A stretch of 64,000 bases of DNA from Drosophila persimilis (lineage: Eukaryota > Arthropoda > Insecta > Diptera > Drosophilidae). The first letter of the stretch is position 1. Each line of letters starts with the position of its first letter. Location: assembly GCF_003286085.1 (NCBI RefSeq), contig NW_020825327.1, positions 620,001 through 684,000 on the forward strand. Reading direction: 5' to 3'. The notes beneath the pieces are model-generated. The model was given only the letters and a program-made list of their open reading frames with translations. It made no database searches and was not told the origin of the DNA. Shown in pieces: positions 30,230-38,849 of this stretch. The translations under genes and the position numbers were made by a program.

Positions 30230-31041
30230 CAATAATAATGCCCTCTCTCTACCTTTTCAGACAAATGGAAAATAAAGAAGAGAAATTCAACATGTCGGCC
30301 CGAAAATTCAAAGAGAGGATGGCACGGGCCAGCCACAAGAACCGAGCGACAAAACTACTACCGGAAGCCCTCCCGCCCAGCTCACGAATGAAAGTATCGG
30401 GGACAAAGGTGTCAGCGCCCAGGAAAGCAGAAACGAACATAACAATGGAAACCACGGCAGGACAACGCAAGACCCAAGGAGAACAAACAGCGACGCACAA
30501 GGAAGTAATACCAACAAAAAAGAGGATCAGCTGGGCAAACCAAGCCAAACTACAGGAACAAACGGCACGAGAAACCAGCGAACAACAAGGTCCGAAACTT
30601 TCCTGGGCCAAACAAATGGAAGACGAAGAGTCCGACCGGGACGTGCTGGACCTAAACCCTGAGCGGCCAACACCAGAACCGGAAACCCGGAGGCCCATCC
30701 ATAGAGGCACCATCCCGGGCGAATGGAATGTCCCAGAAAAATTTGAACTAGCGACAACGGCGATCGAACTAGTCAAAGCCAAACTCCTCGACCGCCCAAA
30801 ACACACTCAACGACGATTCAAAATGTGGAACGAGAAACAAGAGGCGTGTTGGGTGAAGATCGGCCGAGCTGGAGATGTCCGCATAAGCGCATGGTTCCCA
30901 ACAAAGTCAGGCGGCAACGCTCCACTGGGAAAGGAGGGGGGAGTGTTACGCCCAGCGCCAGGAAAACCAAGCGCCGGCGCCACAAACACCAAACCAACCT
31001 CAATAGAATCACCAAGACAAGCCATGAAGATTAGAAAATAA
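30230..31041 (+). CDS. Unrecognised C-terminal extension of Pol (about 270 codons)
   Basis: Downstream of the integrase GPY/F-like module the frame stays open for about 270 codons rich in Lys, Glu, Arg, Thr and Pro. There are two WAKQM/WANQA-type patches, an acidic DEESDRD stretch and a possibly folded end (WVKIGRAGDVRISAWFP). I see no signal peptide or membrane segment, so it does not look like an envelope protein, although Osvaldo carries an env-like gene at this place. I do not recognise the domain. The last 98 bp lie in the 3' LTR. Confidence 0.6.
30927..30943 (+). other. Polypurine tract of the Osvaldo-like element
   Basis: GGGAAAGGAGGGGGGAG directly before the 3' LTR start (TGTTACG at 30944). 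It marks where plus-strand DNA synthesis would be primed. Confidence 0.85.
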
Positions 31042-32494
31042 GTATTAGTAGGATAAGTAGAACATAAGCGACAATACATGAAGACCTGCCACAGAATAAA
31101 AGAAATATAAATAAACAAACAATACAAACAAACAAACCACAGCTGAGCCCCACCAATGGGCCCGTAGCACAGCCAGCCACGGGCACACCCCCAGCTGACC
31201 GGACCAAGTGTGGCCATAACCCACGCGCCAACGGGCACACTATCAGCCGGCCCGTGCAAACGCGTTAGGGCCCCGCAGCACAACGCGCTAGGGACAGACC
31301 GTAAGATCAGCCGCGTTTTGGGAATAAAAGGAGCTCCGCCAGAGCGATCAGCATCAGTTCGGCTCCGGCCAGTGGAGAGGTAAGCATCAGCAGCAGCCAC
31401 CAGCAGACCCAGCGATCCTCCCATCCTCCTCGGAGTGCATTAAACCTCCGCCTCCCTTCTTCTCCTCGGAGCGCATTCACCCTCCGCAACATTAATTCTC
31501 CTCGGAGCGCATTCACCCTCCGCAACATTTACTTCTCCTCGGAGCGCATTAACCCTCCGCAACATTTCTTCTCCTCGGAGCGCATTAACCCTCCGCAACA
31601 TTAATTCTCCTCGGAGCGCATTAACCCTCCGCAACATTTACTTCTCCTCGGAGCGCATTAACCCTCCGCAACATTAATTCTCCTCGGAGCGCATTCACCC
31701 TCCGCAACATTTCTTCTCCTCGGAGCGCATTCACCCTCCGCAACATTTACTTCCCCTCGGCGCGCATTAACCCTCCGCAACATTAATTCTCCTCGGAGCG
31801 CATTCACCCTCCGCAACATTTAATTCGCCTCGGAGCGCATTAACCCTCCGCAACATTAATTCTCCTCGGAGCGCATTCACCCTCCGCAACATTTACTTCT
31901 CCTCGGAGCGCATTAACCCTCCGCAACATTTCTTCTCCTCGGAGCGCATTAACCCTCCGCAACATTAATTCTCCTCGGAGCGCATTCACCCTCCGCAACA
32001 TTTACTTCTCCTCGGAGCGCATTAACCCTCCGCAACATTTAATTCGCCTCGGAGCGCATTCGTCCTCCGCAACATTACCCCCCCCCCCCCCCACGGAGCG
32101 CATTAACCCTCCGCAACCTTTAATTCTTCTCGGAGCGCATTAACCCTCCTCCACAGAATCACTCCTCGGAGCGCAGTAGCCCTCCGCAACACCCTTCCCC
32201 GCGAAGCACAGACGACCTCCGTCGATCCGGCCAGACGACTCCCCGGCCCCGCACGCAACCATCCGCCACGTGCGGCCCAACCGAAGGACGAGCCCGCCGC
32301 AAAAAAACACCCGCGCAACTACTAAACTTTGTACCATCAAGTACAATAAATCTAACTCTATCTCTTTTATTACCGATCCCAGCCTGCTTTATTCTTGAAC
32401 CACGAGACTCTCTTTCAGCTACCACACCCAGAGATCAAACAAATTTCTGTGGAACCCGGCGCGACGAGCATACCCCGGCCGAAGCGTCATCACA
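30944..32494 (+). repeat. 3' LTR of the Osvaldo-like element
   Basis: 1,551 bp, TGTTACGCCC to CGTCATCACA. Against the 5' LTR it has about 20 instead of 24 array units and a 17-bp segment near 31214-31230 that the 5' LTR lacks. It has about 7 substitutions outside the array. The TATA-like box, initiator and AATAAA signal are all conserved. Confidence 0.93.
31426..32195 (+). repeat. LTR tandem array, about 20 units (3' LTR)
   Basis: Same 36-37-bp units as in the 5' LTR and in the same linker order, except that a run of four units (12-15 of the 5' array) is absent. A C-run near 32078-32091 is longer than its 5' counterpart. Confidence 0.93.
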
Positions 32495-32498
32495 CACC

Positions 32499-35400
32499 CA
32501 ATGGGGAAGCACGGACACAAACGTAAGGGGTGAGTCACTTTTCAGCTTCATCCTGGACTCAAACTTATTTATTTGTAATCGGGGCAACGACCCCACTTTT
32601 ATAATTAAAAATCGACAGGAGGTTATTGACCTCACCTTAGTATCTCCCAACCTGTTAGACATTGTAAAGAGTTGGCAAGTCCTTGATGACCACTCTTTCT
32701 CTGACCGCAGATACATCGAGACCACACTATCCGTCGAGTGTCCGAAACCTAAGGACTATATTAATCCCAGGAAAGCCAACTGGGAAAAATATAGCTCAGC
32801 CCTGGAGGACTTACTCCCCTCCAAAGCACCATCATGCCCTGACACAAAAGACGACCTAGATCGCCTAGTGAACAGGTTCACAGAGGCATGCAACAAAGCC
32901 TTCGCGGCAGCATGCCCTTCTAGCAAACCTAGGGGGAAAAAGAAACCCCCCTGGTGGTCAAAACAAATAGACATCCTACGTAAAAGCTGCAGGACCCTCT
33001 TCAACAGGGCCAAAAGCGCGAACGAGGAGAGCCACTGGGCAGACTATAAAATCAGTCTGTCACTATATAAAAAGGAAACAAGGAAAGCAAAAAGGGCCTC
33101 TTGGCAAAAATTTTGCTCGGAAATTGAGGAAACGTCAGAGGCCGCAAGGCTTCGCAAAATTCTCTCAAAAACTAACCCCTCGGTAGGGTATCTTAAAAGG
33201 AATGACGGCACGTGGACTAACTCCAGTGAGGAGTCCCTGCACATTCTACTAGACACACATTTTCCAGGGTGCACAACCATCGAGACGGCACATCTTCCAG
33301 GAGAGGGACCGGTAACCTCGATGGATCACATCCTCACAAAACGTCACATAAGCTGGGCAATAAACAGCTTCAACCCGTTCAAATCGCCAGGCCCAGACCA
33401 GGTAATCCCGGCCCAACTTCAGAAGGCCGGGGATACGGCCATAAACTGGCTACAAGGTATCTTCAGGAAGATACTGGCTGTGGGTACAATCCCGCGAACA
33501 TGGCTTAAGGCAAAGATAGTCTTCATTCCCAAATTTGGGAAAGCCTCGCACTCAGCTGCAAAAGACTTTAGACCAATCAGCCTATCGTCCTTCCTCCTCA
33601 AAACCTTTGAGAGACTCGTCGGGCTGCAACTGAGGACAACTATACACCCTCAGTTGCTGTCAGGCGCACAGCATGCCTACCGGAAAGGAAAATCCACGGA
33701 AACGGCTTTTCATGAAGTGATCTCTGCGGTAGAGAAATCTCTGCATCACAAAGAGTACTCACTCATAGCCTTTCTCGATATTGAGGGAGCTTTCAACAAC
33801 GTTGTACCGGGTGCCATTACAGAAGCCCTGACTGACCTGGGGGTGGACCGTCACTTGGTGATGCTCATTGATCAATTGCTCACATGCAGGACGGTGACAT
33901 CATCGATGGGATCGTCCGCCCAGTCAAGGTATGTCAACAGAGGCACCCCGCAAGGTGGTGTCCTGTCTCCTCTTCTGTGGAACATAGCAGTCAACAAGAT
34001 TCTATGGGACCTGGAGGGGGGGGGGGGGGCTGCAAAGTCGCGGCCTATGCGGATGACGTTGCGATTATCTTCTCGGGGAAATACCCCCAAACACTGTGCG
34101 ACTTAATGTCCACAAAGCTAGCGCAACTGTCGGATTGGACGGAATCGCGCGGTCTGGGAGTAAATCCCTCAAAAACGGAACTCGTATTATTCACAAACAA
34201 ATACAAGGTCCCGCCCCTCAACCCTCCAATACTACAAGGATGCAGGCTCTCCTTTAGCGACAGTGCCAGTTACTTAGGGTTGGTAATTGACAAAAAGCTT
34301 AGCTGGAACCTGAATGTCAAAGACAGAGTGAAGAAGGCAATGACTGCACTCTATACATGCAAAAAAGCTATTGGGCCAAGATGGGGTATGATCCCAAGCA
34401 TAGTCCAATGGATATATCAAGCTATAGTTAGACCAATACTACTCTACGCAGTTACGGTGTGGTGGCCGGCCCTATCAAAAAGAGCGATCACCAAGCAACT
34501 GGGCAAAGTCCAGCGGACTGCCGCCCTATGCCTCAGCGGAGCTCTTCGCACCACCCCAAATGATGCGCTAAATGCCATCCTATGCCTACAGTGCCTTGAA
34601 CTCGCAGGAAAGGAACGGGCAGAAGCAGCAGCAATACGTCTAAGAGACTCAGATCAATGGGTGACACAGTGCATAGGTCACTCAGCCATATTAAATAGCA
34701 GTACCGTCCCCTCAAAAACAGACTACCAAGTTCCAAGAGAGTATACAGACACTCCCTTCGACACAATCATCCCTCATAGAGACGAATGGCTCGAGGGACT
34801 CCCAGGCCCAGATGGGGCCATAAACATCTTCACAGATGGATCAAAGCTGGACGACAGAGTCGGAGGGGGAATCTACTCTGAACAGCTAAACATAAGGCAT
34901 TCCTTCAGACTCCCAGATCATTGCAGTGTCTTTCAAGCGGAAGTCATAGCAATCAGGGAGGCACTAGACTGCCTACAAGCAGCTGCCGTCACGGCAACCA
35001 AGCTAAACATTTATAGCGACAGCCAGGCTGCGATCAAATCGCTAAGCGCGATTTCCTCGAACTCGGCACCGTGGCAGACTGCCGCAAATCTCTGCACGAG
35101 ATGGCTCAGCAATTTGCTATTAGCCTAATTTGGGTCCCGGGCCACCGGGACATCGAGGGCAACTGTATAGCGGACGAGCTGGCCAGATCTGGCACTACAA
35201 TCCCCCTTCTCCAAGACAAGGAGGATATCTGTATGCCAATGGCCACCTGTAAGCTCATTATAAGGGAGCAATACAAGCGACTAACAAACGATATGTGGCA
35301 AACAGTGCCACGATGTCGCACAACTCGGCAAACATGGCCGACCATGGATATGAAGCGCACCTCCGAGCTCCTCAAGCTAAGCAGGAAAAGGTGCAGCGTA

Positions 35401-35664
35401 GTCACACGTTCCCTCACGGGACACTGGCTAATAGGCACCCACGCTAACAGGCTGGGGGCCCCACATAACGATTTTTGTCGCAGCTGTAGAGACGAGGAAG
35501 AGGAGCAGACAGTGGAACATCTGTTCTGCTCCTGCCCAGCTCTCAGCAGAAGAAGGCTACAGCACCTGGGCTCAGCCTTTCTACACGACATCTCAGAGAT
35601 GTCCAAACTATGTCCCAGGAGGATAGCGAACTTTGTGAGAGCATCTGGATGGGATAATTGCTGA
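32499..35664 (+). pseudogene. LOA ORF2 rest: endonuclease end, RT, RNase H, zinc tail (copy 1)
   Basis: Resuming after the Gypsy element: EVIDLTLVSPNL and DDHSFSDRRYIE (endonuclease end). RT follows with SPGPDQVIPAQL, DFRPISLSSFLLKT, SLIAFLDIEGAFNNV (motif A), RGTPQGGVLSPLLW and AYADDVAIIF (catalytic Asp-Asp). RNase H has NIFTDGSKLDD, FQAEVIAIREAL, IYSDSQAAI and IWVPGHRDIEGNCIADEL. The tail CRSCRDEEEEQTVEHLFCSC resembles a zinc finger. Two frameshifts are visible against copy 2: one in the G run at about 34016-34028, just before the YADD box, and one base missing near 35070 between the second and third RNase H boxes. Confidence 0.85.
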
Positions 35665-35665
35665 C

Positions 35666-35788
35666 AGGAAGTCTCACAACGCAGGAAGGAAATGATCCTA
35701 TGCGGTATCACAACGGGCCGAAACCGGCCTAAGTGTGACGGGCTCCGAGCGAGCCCGGCAGCCGCCTCAACCTAACCTAACCCTAACC
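35666..35788 (+). repeat. LOA 3' UTR ending in telomere-like CCTAA repeats
   Basis: The short 3' UTR ends in CAACCTAACCTAACCCTAACC just before the target duplication at 35789. The other copy ends in CCTAACCTAACCTAACCT (44151-44168). So the tail of this LINE family is (CCTAA)n, the complement of the TTAGG unit of ancestral insect telomeres. Confidence 0.8.
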
Positions 35789-35801
35789 TACGGAATTCGT
35801 T
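35789..35801. repeat. Target-site duplication of LOA copy 1 (right)
   Basis: TACGGAATTCGTT, the partner of 10760-10772. Confidence 0.9.
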
Positions 35802-36298
35802 GGAGTAGAAGTTTAGTGTTTTGTGTTCGGTTGCTGTTCCTTCGATGTCGTGGAATTTGGTGATTTTCAAAAGTCTAGAAGCCTGGGCTGTTCCTTTTGT
35901 TTTGACCAGAAGTTATTTGTCTCTGATTTTTTTAACCGAGTCTACTTCACCGCAACACTGGTAGTCTATGATTTTTTTTTATTATAAAAGTGGAGGTGGT
36001 GTCAAAAGATTTGTTATCTGTTCTGTTTATTGATATGTATTTTGATTCTATGAAAGCTGTTTAGTCCTACTGTGTGAGCAATTTTGGGTCTGGTGGTCGC
36101 GACATTGCGCTCGAGTTAGTGCTGCTGCCCGCTGCACTTGGATTTTTAACTGTTCACTTGGTGTGTTTGTTATTGGCTTTTTTGGAATTTGCTTTGTGCA
36201 CTTGAATGTTTTTCTGCGTGGATTTTGTTGTCAGGTTTGCGTTTGCTGTTGCTTAGTTGCTGGCGCGTCTTTACTTGACGAAGTCTAGACTGGCACTG
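35802..36298 (-). pseudogene. I element ORF1 N-terminus and 5' UTR
   Basis: This is the part of the I element on the far side of the nested LOA, joined to 10772 through the 13-bp repeat TACGGAATTCGTT. In phase with the later ORF1 it reads KGTAQASRLLKITKFHDIEG-like residues, then a T-rich (minus: A-rich) 5' part. I could not place the ORF1 start with confidence. The outer edge at 36298 is fixed by the target duplication. Confidence 0.65.
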
Positions 36299-36312
36299 TT
36301 CCTCTTCAAAGT
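36299..36312. repeat. Target-site duplication of the I element (right)
   Basis: TTCCTCTTCAAAGT, the partner of 6215-6228. Confidence 0.9.
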
Positions 36313-36405
36313 GCTTTTCGTCTACCTGCCTAATTTAACCTGTTTTTTTGAACGGATTGGTTGTTTTTTTTTAACGAGGGGTGCACTCTTGTAGCGTGTG
36401 TCTAC

Positions 36406-37146
36406 TTAAAAGTCGATTATATCGTTATTCAAATGATTGATCTTCCTAACTTTATTCAGTTGGGTGCTATAATCTGTTAGACCAGCGTACAGGAAGAATT
36501 CAGCTGGGGATCTTTTTGTAGTATAATGAACCGTTTTATGGTTATAAGTATATAGAATTAACTCGAATTTTGTGAGCTTGTTCTCTATGTTATCCTCGCT
36601 TGAAATAATTCTTAATTTTTCATTGATCGTTTTATGTAGCCGTTCTACATCAGAAACTCCGTTTTTACTGGTAGTGATTTCGATTTTCACATTGTCCGCA
36701 TTCAACCATGCTTGCAATGCTACACACATAAAGGCTGAATCCTTGTCGGCTTTAATTTCAGGACATTTATTGATGATATTTTGGATTAACTTTTGATAAT
36801 CGGGGTAGTAGAATTTTCCTTTAAACATATTAGTGGTCTTTTCAATACCTGGGTGAAGTAGCTCTTTATGATTCTTCAATATTTGTTCCTTGAATTCGGA
36901 GTAGTTCGGAATATCAATGAGTTTGGTACTGGATTTAATCAGTTTAGTCAAGTGATTGGGACTGATTTTCTCCAGGAATGCCCTTTGGAACAGTGGGAAG
37001 TCTATTTCATTACGGAAATATAGTGAACTCTTTTTGGTACACAAATATTCCTTTATTATATTTTTCGCTAATGACTCTGTCATTTCAGTATATGTGATTT
37101 GTATCAGTATCTTGTGGAAATAGTGGGATGTTTCTACCGTATCCTC
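36406..37146 (-). pseudogene. pol: ErrB pol, integrase region (block 1)
   Basis: Recognisable integrase features are the spacer KNHKELLHPGIEKT, KADKDSAFMCVALQAWLNA (core Asp region) and GVSDVERLHKTINEKLR (core Glu region). It is a broken fossil part. The fuller version is in block 2 at 60561-61919. Confidence 0.75.
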
Positions 37147-37517
37147 TGTTCGGAGCAGAACCCAGCCGATTAGCTGCTTACCAAACAGCACCTAATTCTT
37201 GGCCCTCAGCCGCTTATTTTGTTTGTTACTTATGTCTATGTCACTCATTTGTTTGTTAAAGCTTTGCGCGTGCTTGCCCTGCTAAACGCTCTCTGCCAGC
37301 TCGCTCTTCGCTATCTCCGCTTTGCGTCTGCCTACCGACGTCGGCCGAGCGAAGCTGAGCTTAGCGACCGGAGCGGCAATGTAAAGGGCAGGCAAGCCAC
37401 ACTTGCAATTTGGATGTCACGCATTAAAGAACATATCGCAATTTTATTTCTGCGCCGAGTTTTATTTAATTCGAATAATTAGTCGGCCGATTGGGGATAA
37501 AAAACATTATCTCCACA
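37147..37517. repeat. Solo LTR, family not recognised
   Basis: 371 bp with TGTTCGGAGC at one end and TATCTCCACA at the other, flanked by the 5-bp repeat TCCTC (37142-37146 and 37518-37522). Block 2 has the uninterrupted site (about 61632-61650), which proves the insertion. There are no coding parts, so it is what remains after recombination between two LTRs. A 5-bp duplication fits BEL/Pao or some Gypsy families. Confidence 0.8.
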
Positions 37518-37905
37518 TCCTCATTACCTTTAATCAGTTCTATTTGCCTATTATAGTAACTGATTGGTCGCTCTGTAAGTGGAATATAATTTCTATTATC
37601 TTCTTGCGTGCTATGGACCGTTGCACAATCACTATTAATGGTTTCCCCGAGTAGGTTTTCGTTAATCTTTACTCTTGATAGCGCATCCGCTACATGGTTC
37701 TCCTTTCCTGGTAAATATTTTATTTTGAAGTAAAATTCATTTAATTTGATCTTCCATCGTTGTAGCTTCATATTTGGTTCCTTGAGGTTATTTAAACAAA
37801 TCAAGGGTTTATGATCACTTAATATCTCAAACGTTTTACCAAACAGGTATGGTCTGAAATACTAAGTTGCTCAAACTATAGCTAGTAATTCCTTTTCTAT
37901 TGCTT
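37518..37905 (-). pseudogene. pol: ErrB pol, RNase H end (block 1)
   Basis: Contains [20 protein letters not shown], the classic end of the RNase H/connection part of errantivirus Pol. It abuts the ErrB LTR piece at about 37905. Confidence 0.75.
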
Positions 37906-38125
37906 ATATATATTGCTGGATACGCGGCATCTATTGTTTTATGTTCAACTTCTAGCTTAGGGTGTTTGTTTACATTGCCGGCTATCGGCTACACGTGGTC
38001 AACTTCGAGCGTGAGATTGTTTATGGTGGTTCGAAGCTGAGGGTGTCGGATTGTTTATAGTATGTGGGTTCAGGGTAATAGACATAGATAAGGGTATGCG
38101 GAGCATGGACTATAGATATGTCATT

Positions 38126-38531
38126 CCCCCATCGTTAGATTTAAGTCTGTCCTCAGGCGATTATCCTTGGATATAGTTCAGGTGCATCTAAAACTGTGCA
38201 TGCTGGGGATTCCTCGTCTTCGTCTAAGGATATTTCTATGTGCCAGTCGGGCTTAGGCTTATTGCTTTTACTTAGATTAAACAATTTGTAGCTTAATCCT
38301 ATTATGATTATGACAAATAGTGGTATTAAGCTTACATGTAATACATTATTTAATCGCGTATTTTCTATTACGATTTCTTTGGTTTGCAAATAAGACAGTG
38401 GTTTAATTTTTGTTACGTTATTTTTGATGTATATGCTTTGTGCAAATTCTGGTATTGAGTTGGATATTAAGAATTCATTTAATTGTACACTGCAATTATG
38501 TATTTTTATTAATGCGTTACCTCCTACTTTT
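38126..38531 (-). pseudogene. env: ErrB env C-terminal part (block 1)
   Basis: An open stretch of 78 codons at 38153-38389 has a membrane anchor (SLIPLFVIIIIGLSY), a basic patch and an acidic tail ending YPRIIA. This is parallel to the ErrA env tail ending YPRVIA. LOA copy 2 interrupts it at 38531; the next part of env is at 44168-44340. Confidence 0.8.
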
Positions 38532-38849
38532 TCCGGTCTGATGAGCTCGTGAGGTGGCTCAAAAGGGGCCTAGCTGAGGCCACCGGACGGGTCGCAGGTT
38601 GCGGATAGCGAACGACCTACCTATATACAGGTCATATAGGTAGGTCAGCTGCGAATAATCGGACATCCCTAGGGAGAGTACCGAAAATAAGCAGCCCCGG
38701 ACAGCCAGCGGGTGTTCGCGAAGTAGCAACACTGACGATGCGCTTGTGGTGCCGCCTCGTATAAGTAGCTCACACACTCCCCTATCCCTACACACTACCT
38801 ACCCACATCCCAACCCCCCACATTCAGCTCACACCGGGCCGGACTAAGA

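Larger units (their letters stand above)
27117..31041 (+). pseudogene. pol: Pol of unit 4 with natural C-terminal part (broken)
   Basis: Contains protease, RT, RNase H, integrase core and, unlike units 1-3, the natural integrase end: a basic linker (HYNLRKRAWKPKKGDLVWV) and a GPY/F-like module (PKYTGPCKVLE, about 30085-30120). The frame then continues into an extra C-terminal region and ends inside the 3' LTR. The pol of this unit is broken once. Confidence 0.85.
13000..32494 (+). mobile_element. Osvaldo/Ulysses-like Gypsy element with four tandem gag-pol units
   Basis: A Ty3/Gypsy LTR element of 19.5 kb. TG...CA ends lie at 13000 and 32494, with a 4-bp target duplication CACC at 12996-12999 and 32495-32498; LOA copy 2 gives the empty site near 40432-40437. 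The LTRs are long (1,676 and 1,551 bp), the primer site is tRNA-Lys-like, and there is a polypurine tract at 30927-30943. Long LTRs and this primer suggest the Osvaldo/Ulysses group. The gag-pol segment is present four times in direct tandem (units at 14706, 18551, 22396 and 26241). Removing three units would leave about 8 kb, a normal size. I judge about one probable break shared by all units and one more in the last. By eye the LTRs differ at about 7 sites in 0.8 kb outside their repeat array, so the insertion is young. Confidence 0.9.
10773..35788 (+). mobile_element. LOA-type LINE copy 1, split by the Osvaldo-like element
   Basis: A full-length-looking non-LTR retrotransposon whose own DNA is 10773-12999 plus 32499-35788, about 5.5 kb. 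ORF1 has a DUF4780-like region. ORF2 has endonuclease, reverse transcriptase, RNase H and a Cys/His tail, the layout of LOA-group elements (LOA, Bilbo, Baggins). It ends in CCTAACCTAACCCTAACCTA and is flanked by the 13-bp repeat TACGGAATTCGTT. Copy 2 (38532-44167) begins at the same 5' base, so both copies are 5'-complete. ORF1 is open; ORF2 is interrupted by the Gypsy element and by two frameshifts. Confidence 0.87.
6229..36298 (-). mobile_element. I-clade LINE (I-factor-like), split by a 25-kb nested insertion
   Basis: This near-full-length I-type LINE is read on the minus strand from 36298 to 6229. Its own DNA is 35802-36298 plus 6229-10772, about 5.04 kb. Known I factors are about 5.4 kb. 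Support: ORF1 has CCHC zinc knuckles; ORF2 has an apurinic-type endonuclease, reverse transcriptase and RNase H; the 3' end is (TAA)n on the minus strand (6227-6245); and a 14-bp target duplication TTCCTCTTCAAAGT flanks it (6215-6228 and 36299-36312). The ErrB empty site at about 60580 confirms both ends. It is interrupted in ORF1 by a LOA LINE (10773-35788). ORF2 is broken by several frameshifts, so the copy is dead. Confidence 0.9.
36313..38531 (-). mobile_element. ErrB errantivirus fragments, block 1 (pol, partial LTR, env end)
   Basis: Minus-strand pieces of a 17.6-group errantivirus related to but distinct from ErrA. Integrase and RNase H end of pol lie at 36313-37905, with a solo LTR inserted at 37147. 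A partial LTR of about 220 bp (37906-38125) has a polypurine tract beside it (AACGATGGGGG on the minus strand). The env C-terminus begins at 38126. The pieces are broken in several places and rearranged: the LTR piece abuts pol directly, exactly as in block 2, so this arrangement predates the block duplication. Env continues beyond LOA copy 2 at 44168. Confidence 0.8.

Noticed and set aside
35771-35790. Genuine telomere or interstitial telomere repeat
   Set aside because: Only three to four units, and it sits exactly at the 3' end of a LINE in front of its target duplication in both copies, so it is the LINE tail.
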